A stretch of 5,097 nt of DNA from Pseudomonadota bacterium (lineage in GTDB: Bacteria; Pseudomonadota; Alphaproteobacteria; Azospirillales; Azospirillaceae), in NCBI GenBank assembly GCA_023416455.1, contig JAEZHQ010000528.1, forward strand, positions 1-5,097, given 5' to 3'. Shown here piece after piece: positions 1 through 3,857 of this stretch (within the stretch, counting starts at the first letter, position 1; each line of letters opens with the position of its first letter). The notes beneath the pieces were generated by a model. The model was not told the origin of the DNA. It was given only the letters and a program-made list of their open reading frames with translations, and did not search any database. The position numbers were made by a program, and so were the translations under genes.

Positions 1-963
1 GAGGTGCTGCGCGACCTGACGGCCCGGGCGGCCGAATTGGCCGCCGCCGCGGTGGCGCGGGACCGCGGTCCGCCGCCCGCCCGCTGGTGCGTGCTGGCCC
101 TGGGCTCGGCCGGGCGGGGCGAGACGCTGCTGGCGTTCGACCAGGACAACGCGCTGGTCCATGCCGGCGGGGAGGGCGACGACCCCTGGTTCGCCGATCT
201 GGCGGAGCGGATGTGCGCCACGCTGGAGGCCGCCGGGGTGCCGCGCTGCCGAGGCGGCGTGATGGCGGTGAACCCGCTGTGGCGGCACGGGCTGGACGGA
301 TGGCGGACCCAGGTCCGCCGCTGGATCGCCGCCGCCGGTCCGCAGGACCTGCTGGAGGTGGATGTCTTCTTCGACTTTGCCGCGGTGTTCGGCGAGCGCG
401 GTCTGGCCGACTCCCTGCGCGCCGAGGCACTGGCGCTGGCTCGCGACGCCGGCTTCCTCATGAATCTGGGGGCGCGGCTTGAGCAGGCGGCGCCGCCGCT
501 CTCCCTGTTCGGCGGCTTCCGCACCCGGGACGGGCGGGTGGACCTGAAGCTCGGCGCCCTTTGGCCGGTCGCCGCGGGGGCGCGGGTGCTGGCGCTGCGC
601 CACGGCGTGGCCGACACCGGCACCATGCTGCGGCTGGAACGGCTGGCTGGGCTCGGCGTGCTGGAGGCGGGTGACCGGGAGGCGCTCGGCGGGCTGTTCA
701 CGCTCGCCCAGCGCCTTGTGCTCGCCCAGCAGATCGCTGATGCCGCGGCAGGGCTGCCGCCCGGCCCGTGCGTGGACGTCACCCGGCTCGACCGATCGGC
801 CCGGCGGGGCCTGCGCGAGGCGCTCAAAGCGGTGACGCTGGTGGCTGATATGGTGCGGGAGGGGCTGTGCCGCGGCACCCCCGGACCGGCCCTGGCCGAC
901 CCGCCGCACGGCTGGGACGGTGGGGGAGACGGTGGGGGAGACGGTGGTGCGGGGTGGCGCTGA
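1..963 (+). CDS. DUF294 / GlnD-like putative nucleotidyltransferase, C-terminal part (5' end outside window)
   Basis: The frame is open from the first base, so this is the 3' part of a longer gene. The GTG at position 4 is probably an internal valine codon and no start can be chosen here. Counting from that GTG (319 residues), G34-S-A-G-R-G-E40 followed by D46-Q-D48 is the GSxGRxE...DxD nucleotidyltransferase signature of the DUF294 family, related to the PII uridylyltransferase GlnD. Residues about 90-130 continue this domain, with an NPLWR motif at 90-94. Residues about 150-285 match the helical DUF294_C substrate-binding-like domain. Family members usually carry an N-terminal cyclic-nucleotide and/or CBS-pair sensor, about 600 residues in all; if so, that part is left of the window. 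The biochemical substrate is not known for most of the family. The C-terminus is odd: residues 305-316 form a GGGD/GGA repeat from a 12-bp tandem DNA repeat. The protein is probably cytoplasmic, since no membrane segment is visible. Confidence in the family is high; the function is open. Confidence 0.85.
   Translation, partial: EVLRDLTARAAELAAAAVARDRGPPPARWCVLALGSAGRGETLLAFDQDNALVHAGGEGDDPWFADLAERMCATLEAAGVPRCRGGVMAVNPLWRHGLDGWRTQVRRWIAAAGPQDLLEVDVFFDFAAVFGERGLADSLRAEALALARDAGFLMNLGARLEQAAPPLSLFGGFRTRDGRVDLKLGALWPVAAGARVLALRHGVADTGTMLRLERLAGLGVLEAGDREALGGLFTLAQRLVLAQQIADAAAGLPPGPCVDVTRLDRSARRGLREALKAVTLVADMVREGLCRGTPGPALADPPHGWDGGGDGGGDGGAGWR
916..951 (+). repeat. 12-bp tandem repeat, about 2.6 copies, coding for Asp-Gly-Gly-Gly units
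   Basis: The unit GACGGTGGGGGA occurs exactly at 916-927 and 928-939, then a partial, diverged copy (GACGGTGGTGCG) at 940-951. It is in frame with the DUF294-type gene, so each unit adds D-G-G-G just before the stop at 961-963. The unit length is a multiple of three, so copy-number change would alter tail length without a frameshift. The tail lies beyond the recognisable domain and is probably a disordered, fast-evolving end. Confidence 0.8.
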
Positions 964-986
964 AGGCCCGCCGTCCCGGAACTGAA

Positions 987-1015
987 AACGGCGGACCCGC
1001 CTGGGATCCGCCGTT
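987..1015 (-). terminator. Probable intrinsic terminator of the ompW-family gene
   Basis: Arms AACGGCGGA (987-995) and TCCGCCGTT (1007-1015) pair perfectly over 9 bp. Inside them CCC (996-998) can pair with GGG (1003-1005), leaving a GCCT loop and one bulged A. Read on the minus strand the stem includes and is followed by a short U-run (the complement of AAAA at 985-988), the arrangement of a rho-independent terminator for the gene ending at 1082. On the plus strand no T-run follows, so for the DUF294 gene it would be at most a weak stop or a 3'-end protecting hairpin. Confidence 0.65.
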
Positions 1016-1032
1016 CGCTCGGGGAGGGACGC

Positions 1033-1068
1033 CCGCGCCGGCCGGGACCGCGATCCCGGCCGGCGCGG
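1033..1068. terminator. Perfect 15-bp stem-loop between convergent genes
   Basis: CCGCGCCGGCCGGGA (1033-1047) is the exact reverse complement of TCCCGGCCGGCGCGG (1054-1068), with a 6-nt loop CCGCGA. It is nearly all G:C and so very stable. No T-run follows on either strand, so it is not a classical intrinsic terminator alone. It sits 13 bp past the stop of the ompW-family gene and directly before the U-tailed hairpin at 987-1015, so the two likely form a tandem bidirectional transcript end. The loop-proximal bases 1045-1052 are also complementary to 1071-1078, allowing an alternative fold. Confidence 0.6.
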
Positions 1069-1081
1069 AGCGCGGTCCGCC

Positions 1082-1798
1082 TTAGAAGCGGTAGCCGACG
1101 CCCACGCCGACCAGCCACGGGTCGAGGCGGACGCTGGAGGTGACCGGGACGCCGAGGTTGGTCTGGGCGGTCACATCGGTCTTCAGGAAGATCTTCTTGA
1201 CGTCGAAGTTGAGCGACCAGTTGCCGACCAGCGCCACGTCCACGCCGGCCTGGAGGGCCCAGCCGAACTTGTTCTTGTAGTCGGTTTCGGTGACGGCGAT
1301 GCCGTTGGCGTTGACGGAGTTGGCCGCGTCTTCCTTGTAGAAGAGGGTGTAGTTGACGCCGGCGCCGATGTAGGGGCTGACGCGCTCCTTCGGGAAGAAG
1401 TGGTACTGGACGGTCAGCGTCGGCGGCAGCAGCGACACCTTGCCGACATCGACGCTGCTGCCCAGCGCCGAGCTGAAGGAGCTGTTCATGACGCCCTTGA
1501 CCCGGTGGCGGCTGGTGCCGGCGATCAGCTCGGCGGCGATGTTGTCGGTGAAGAAGTAGGTGAAGTCGAGTTCGGGAATGTAGTCGTTGTCGACCTCGGC
1601 CTCGCCGATGCCCGCGTTGACCGGCGCACCGGCATACAGCGAGCCCTTTTCCTGCGGCATGACGGCCAGGGCGCGGCCACGGATCAGAATGTCGCCAGCG
1701 GACTTTCCTTTGAAGTCCTGGGCCAGCGACGGGGAGGAAACGGCAGCAAGGGCCGTGGTCGCCAGCAGGGCGGCGGCGGCGCGCTTCAGGACGGTCAT
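1082..1798 (-). CDS. ompW: OmpW-family outer-membrane beta-barrel protein
   Basis: OmpW proteins form small eight-stranded outer-membrane barrels implicated in passage of small hydrophobic molecules and in stress responses. This 238-residue product starts at the ATG at 1798-1796, preceded by GGAG at 1810-1807 with 8-nt spacing. An upstream in-frame ATG at 1816 has no Shine-Dalgarno and would extend the signal peptide with MPGASP. Residues 1-26 are a signal peptide: K5-R6, an Ala/Leu core, and likely cleavage after S-L-A26. Family blocks are G35-D-I-L-I-R40, I74-P-E-L-D-F-T-Y-F-F-T-D-N86, L124-P-P-T-L128, Q131-Y-H-F, P142-Y-I-G-A-G-V-N-Y-T151 and L226-D-P-W. It ends in Y-R-F238, the C-terminal aromatic signal read by the BAM machinery. 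It is slightly longer than E. coli OmpW (about 212 residues). The gene stands alone between a 158-bp leader and a hairpin pair. The family is near certain; the transported compound is unknown. Confidence 0.95.
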   Translation of the reverse strand: MTVLKRAAAALLATTALAAVSSPSLAQDFKGKSAGDILIRGRALAVMPQEKGSLYAGAPVNAGIGEAEVDNDYIPELDFTYFFTDNIAAELIAGTSRHRVKGVMNSSFSSALGSSVDVGKVSLLPPTLTVQYHFFPKERVSPYIGAGVNYTLFYKEDAANSVNANGIAVTETDYKNKFGWALQAGVDVALVGNWSLNFDVKKIFLKTDVTAQTNLGVPVTSSVRLDPWLVGVGVGYRF

Positions 1799-1806
1799 AG
1801 GGCTCG

Positions 1807-1810
1807 CTCC
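1807..1810 (-). promoter_or_regulatory. ompW: Shine-Dalgarno site fixing the ompW start
   Basis: GGAG on the minus strand lies 8 nt before the ATG at 1798-1796. Nothing comparable precedes the other in-frame ATG at 1816, and the shorter start gives a compact standard signal peptide. This decides the start in favour of 1798. Confidence 0.8.
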
Positions 1811-1855
1811 AGGCATAGATTAGTTATTGCTCAAATTTCGGCATTGCCTGAAGGT

Positions 1856-1864
1856 GTATTACCA
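1856..1864 (-). promoter_or_regulatory. ompW: Candidate extended -10 promoter element for ompW
   Basis: On the minus strand TGGTAATAC reads as an extended -10 element (TGn followed by TAATAC, close to TATAAT). It lies in a stretch (about 1813-1872) clearly richer in A/T than anything else in the window. Transcription would start near 1849, giving a leader of about 50 nt before the ATG. The -35 position 17 bp upstream reads TGGCAA, a poor match to TTGACA, so this would rely on the extended -10 or an activator. It is a motif reading only. Confidence 0.4.
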
Positions 1865-1876
1865 GACTTCTTGTAG

Positions 1877-1897
1877 GGTTGCCACACGGCTGCAACC
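1877..1897. promoter_or_regulatory. Imperfect palindrome overlapping the -35 region of ompW (possible operator)
   Basis: GGTTGC (1877-1882) and GCAACC (1892-1897) are exact inverted arms separated by 9 bp, a 21-bp dyad the size of a dimeric regulator site. It covers the -35 position relative to the candidate -10 box at 1856-1861. No T-run follows on either strand, which argues against a terminator for the lipoprotein gene upstream. A further TGCAAC copy at 1921-1926 repeats the 1891-1896 half exactly 30 bp away. I cannot name the regulator. Confidence 0.35.
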
Positions 1898-1956
1898 AAT
1901 CCGGCCCAGTGCGGCGCCTTTGCAACAGCGACGAGATGTCGCATGGACGGACTCGC

Positions 1957-2436
1957 TCAGCGGGTCGGGGATGCGGACGGGGCGGGTGTCTGCTGGGGAA
2001 GCTGCGCGATGCAGTTCTGCACGATGGTGTAGCATTGGCCGAGTCCCGACCCGTAGCTCGACCCGCCGCCATAGACCACCCGTTCGACCGATCCGTTGCG
2101 CAGCGTGAAGGTGGCCTCGCAGTCGACGGTGGAGATGTCGCCGGCATAGGTGGGCCAGCCCGGCCCATAGCCGTAGCGCGGCCCCCAGTAGCCGCCGTAG
2201 CCGCCCCAGCCGGGATAGGAGACGAGGCGCCGGCTGTCGTAGGTGAAATACTCCAGGTTGCCGACGGACGCCTGCCGCTCCGGGACGCCGGCGCAGGACA
2301 GCAGCGCCTGCTTGGACATGCCGACCAGCGCGCTCTGCGCGTACATCGCCTGTTCCGCCGCGGGGTTGGCGCAAGCGCCCACGGCGCCGACCACCAGCGC
2401 CCAGCGGCCCATCATCCAAAGCGAACGGCTGCTCAT
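1957..2436 (-). CDS. Small outer-membrane lipoprotein with BamE/SmpA-like fold signature, function unknown
   Basis: This is a 159-residue protein that I do not recognise by name. It starts at the ATG at 2436-2434, with a strong GGAGG (2449-2445) 8 nt upstream. Residues 1-21 form a lipoprotein signal (R4, R11, hydrophobic 12-20) with lipobox V19-G-A-C22. The residue after Cys22 is Ala, not Asp, which favours delivery to the outer membrane. Residues 36-66 (G39-M-S-K-Q ... G50-V-P ... L61-E-Y-F-T-Y) and 106-123 (C-E-A-T-F-T-L-R-N-G-S-V-E-R-V-V-Y) resemble the helix-plus-strand pattern of BamE-like small lipoproteins. Between them residues 74-97 are almost all Gly, Tyr, Trp or Pro. Besides Cys22 there are Cys48, 106, 135 and 142, enough for two disulfides in the periplasm. 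The tail is Pro/Ser-rich. It is 41 bp downstream of the oxidoreductase and probably co-transcribed. The gene call is firm; the fold assignment is an inference. Confidence 0.82.
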   Translation of the reverse strand: MSSRSLWMMGRWALVVGAVGACANPAAEQAMYAQSALVGMSKQALLSCAGVPERQASVGNLEYFTYDSRRLVSYPGWGGYGGYWGPRYGYGPGWPTYAGDISTVDCEATFTLRNGSVERVVYGGGSSYGSGLGQCYTIVQNCIAQLPQQTPAPSASPTR

Positions 2437-2455
2437 GGTCGGATCCTCCGCGATG

Positions 2456-2497
2456 CCCGCCCTGGGCGGGATGGTTCTCAGTCCCGCCACAGGCGGG
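2456..2497 (-). promoter_or_regulatory. Overlapping alternative stem-loops across the oxidoreductase-lipoprotein junction
   Basis: Four complementary GC arms lie in a row: CCCGCCC (2456-2462), GGGCGGG (2464-2470), CCCGCC (2483-2488) and GGCGGG (2492-2497). On the minus-strand RNA the outer pairs can form two small hairpins (2492-2497 with 2483-2488, loop of 3; 2464-2470 with 2456-2462, tight loop). Alternatively the middle arms can pair as one 7-bp stem (2465-2471 with 2482-2488, 10-nt loop). The region spans the oxidoreductase stop (2478-2480) and ends 6 nt before the lipoprotein Shine-Dalgarno, so ribosomes finishing the first gene would change the fold. No U-run follows, so it is not an ordinary terminator. 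Confidence 0.35.
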
Positions 2498-3638
2498 TGG
2501 GGGCCAGGTCGTCCGGCCGCAGGCCGAGGGCGGTGAGTTCCGGCGGCAGCCCGCCGCCGGTGGCCAGAGCCGCGGCGGCCCGGCCCATGGCCGGTGCCGT
2601 CTGGATTCCGTAGCCGCCCTGGCCGGCCAGCCAGAAGAAGCCCCCGACCTGCGTGTCGAAACCGACCACCGGCACCTTGTCGGCGACGAAGCTGCGCAGG
2701 CCCGCCCATTTCCGGGTGAGCTTGTGAACGGAGAAAAGGGCGGCCTGTTCCACACGGTGGATGGCGACGGCGACGTCCAGCTCCTCCGGCTGCACATCGC
2801 AGGGCTCCATCGGCGTCTCGTCGGCCGGGGAGATCAGCAGGCGTCCGCCCTCGGGCTTCATGTAGAAGCCTTCGTCGACGTCGATGACCATCGGCCAGCG
2901 GTTCAGGGCGTGCGCCCCGGCGCGCCCGGCGGTCGCCGCATCGGCGAAGACGGGGTCGACGGTGACGGCGGTGCGCCGCTTGGGCACCAGGCCGATCGGC
3001 CGCAGCCCGGCCAGCGCCGCCAGCCGGTCGGCCCAGGCGCCGGCGGCGTTGACCAGCACCGGGGCGGCGAAGAGCCCAGCCGTGGTCTGCGCCACCCACA
3101 GCCCGTCGCGGCGATGAAGTCCGGTCACGGCGGCGCCGGTCACCAGGCGGCCGCCCCGAGCCTTCACGCCGCGCAGGCAGCCCGTGTGGATGGCGTGGAC
3201 ATCGATGTCCATGGCCTCCGGTTCCCACACCGCCCCGGCCACATAGTCGCCGCGCAGGAAGGGCGCACGGTCCAGCGCGCGGCCGGCGTCGAGGCGCTCC
3301 ACCGACGGCGTCAGCCGCCGCCCTTCGGCGAAGGCGGCGTCGAGCGCCGCCCTCTGGTCGTCGCGGCCGATCAGCAGGACGCCGCGCGGGGTCAGCAGCG
3401 GATGCTCGGCGAAACCCTCCGGCGGGGCGGTGTAGAAGTCCCAGCTCGCCACCGTCAGGGCGCGGACCACGGCATGCCCGTAGGTCTGGCTGTAGAGCGC
3501 CGCCGACCGGCCGGTGGCGTGGTAGCCGGGCTGCTCCTCCCGCTCCAGGACGATCACCGTGCCGGACGCCGCCAGCTCGTAGGCCGCCGAAGCGCCGGCC
3601 ATGCCGGCCCCGACCACCAGGAAATCCGCGCTCTGCAT
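2478..3638 (-). CDS. FAD-dependent D-amino-acid dehydrogenase-like oxidoreductase (DauA/DAO family)
   Basis: This 386-residue flavoenzyme would oxidise an amine such as a D-amino acid to the imino acid. The start is the ATG at 3638-3636, with GGAGG (3651-3647) 8 nt upstream. The dinucleotide fold is G10-A-G-M-A-G15 with acidic E32 ending strand 2, followed by G38-Y-H-A-T-G-R-S-A46, L195-V-N-A-A-G-A-W202, W311-A-G-L-R-S-F and G341-G-Y-G-I-Q346. These blocks and the length align closely with my recollection of Pseudomonas aeruginosa D-arginine dehydrogenase. Residues that there hold the substrate carboxylate are kept (Tyr53, Arg222, Tyr249 as Tyr259, Arg305 as Arg315). The guanidinium partner Glu87 is Val here and active-site His48 is Leu, so D-arginine is an unlikely substrate; a neutral or hydrophobic one is more plausible. 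No signal peptide is visible, so it is cytoplasmic or peripheral. It probably leads a two-gene unit with the lipoprotein. The family is firm, the substrate is not. Confidence 0.92.
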   Translation of the reverse strand: MQSADFLVVGAGMAGASAAYELAASGTVIVLEREEQPGYHATGRSAALYSQTYGHAVVRALTVASWDFYTAPPEGFAEHPLLTPRGVLLIGRDDQRAALDAAFAEGRRLTPSVERLDAGRALDRAPFLRGDYVAGAVWEPEAMDIDVHAIHTGCLRGVKARGGRLVTGAAVTGLHRRDGLWVAQTTAGLFAAPVLVNAAGAWADRLAALAGLRPIGLVPKRRTAVTVDPVFADAATAGRAGAHALNRWPMVIDVDEGFYMKPEGGRLLISPADETPMEPCDVQPEELDVAVAIHRVEQAALFSVHKLTRKWAGLRSFVADKVPVVGFDTQVGGFFWLAGQGGYGIQTAPAMGRAAAALATGGGLPPELTALGLRPDDLAPTRLWRD

Positions 3639-3726
3639 GGGGTCCCCCTCCTCAATCCGTCCGGCCGGATGTCCGCCGTGCCGGAGCCCTGTCCGTCGTG
3701 AACCGTTACACCGTTTCGAACGGGTG

Positions 3727-3743
3727 GGGGCGTTGGACGCCCC
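3727..3743. other. 7-bp perfect hairpin with 3-nt loop
   Basis: GGGGCGT (3727-3733) and ACGCCCC (3737-3743) are exact inverted arms around TGG. The AAAA at 3744-3747 puts a T-run before, not after, the stem on the minus strand, so it is not a standard terminator for smc. Its role is unknown. Confidence 0.45.
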
Positions 3744-3747
3744 AAAA

Positions 3748-3797
3748 GCGGGAGCGGGGCTCGTGGGGCGGGGTGGGGCCGGGGAAGCGCGCTCCGC
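3748..3797 (-). terminator. Possible smc transcript end: stem enclosing the G/C-run loop, followed by UUUU
   Basis: On the minus strand GCGGAGC (3797-3791) can pair with GCTCCCGC (3755-3748) with one bulged C, and TTTT (3747-3744) follows directly. The loop of about 35 nt is unusually large and consists of C-runs in RNA. A smaller GAGC-CCC-GCTC hairpin lies at the 3' side of it. It has terminator-like order but a weak stem, and lies 61-110 bp past the smc stop. Confidence 0.3.
3756..3784 (+). other. Five-run G-quadruplex motif
   Basis: The plus strand has five runs of exactly GGGG at 3756-3759, 3765-3768, 3770-3773, 3775-3778 and 3781-3784. The last four are joined by loops of only 1 (C), 1 (T) and 2 (CC) nt, which fits a strict four-tetrad quadruplex pattern. 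It is on the template strand for smc and the oxidoreductase; their RNA would be C-rich here. The motif is directly visible; folding in the cell is not shown. Confidence 0.7.
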
Positions 3798-3803
3798 ATC
3801 ATC

Positions 3804-3826
3804 GAACCGGGCGCCGGCGCCCGTTC
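3804..3826 (-). other. Bulged stem-loop just downstream of smc
   Basis: GAAC (3804-3807) pairs with GTTC (3823-3826) and GGGCG (3809-3813) with CGCCC (3818-3822), with bulged C3808 and loop CCGG. It begins 31 bp after the smc stop on the minus strand. No U-run follows, so it may protect the transcript 3' end or assist a rho-dependent stop rather than terminate on its own. Confidence 0.4.
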
Positions 3827-3857
3827 AACGGCGGCTTCCGCCGCGCTCCCGCGCCGG

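Larger units (their letters stand above)
3639..3857. other. Non-coding gap between smc and the oxidoreductase gene
   Basis: These 219 bp hold no convincing gene; the short frames crossing them on the plus strand are unrelated to any family I know and lack ribosome sites. The gap contains, from smc towards the oxidoreductase: a 6-bp hairpin CGGCGG/CCGCCG (3829-3843), a hairpin at 3804-3826, the G-run cluster (3756-3784), a 7-bp hairpin with a 3-nt loop (3727-3743), and an AT-containing patch around 3700-3725 with a repeated AACGGT on the minus strand. The palindrome TCCGGCCGGA is at 3660-3669. A promoter for the oxidoreductase is expected here, but I see no clear -35/-10 pair. Confidence 0.6.

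Noticed and set aside
1400..1876. 158-residue plus-strand frame opposite ompW
   Set aside because: It lies antisense to a complete OmpW coding region, has no motifs, and runs into the ompW promoter region.
1928..1942. 5-bp hairpin GCGAC/GTCGC after the lipoprotein gene as a terminator
   Set aside because: The stem is short and no U-run follows on the minus strand, so it is too weak to call.
1859..2797. 312-residue minus-strand frame overlapping both the lipoprotein and oxidoreductase genes
   Set aside because: It is out of frame with two well-supported genes, crosses their junction, and its protein is Arg/Pro/Ser-rich without recognisable domains.
2437..3228. Extended 423-residue version of the lipoprotein gene starting inside the oxidoreductase
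   Set aside because: The upstream extension is low-complexity Arg/Gly/Ala sequence overlapping the oxidoreductase out of frame. The ATG at 2436 has an ideal ribosome site and begins a clean lipoprotein signal.
2724..3701. Long 325-residue open frame on the plus strand opposite the oxidoreductase gene
   Set aside because: Composition is Arg/Gly/His/Ala-rich with no family motif and no ribosome site. It is the mirror of the strongly GC-biased codon use of the real gene on the minus strand.
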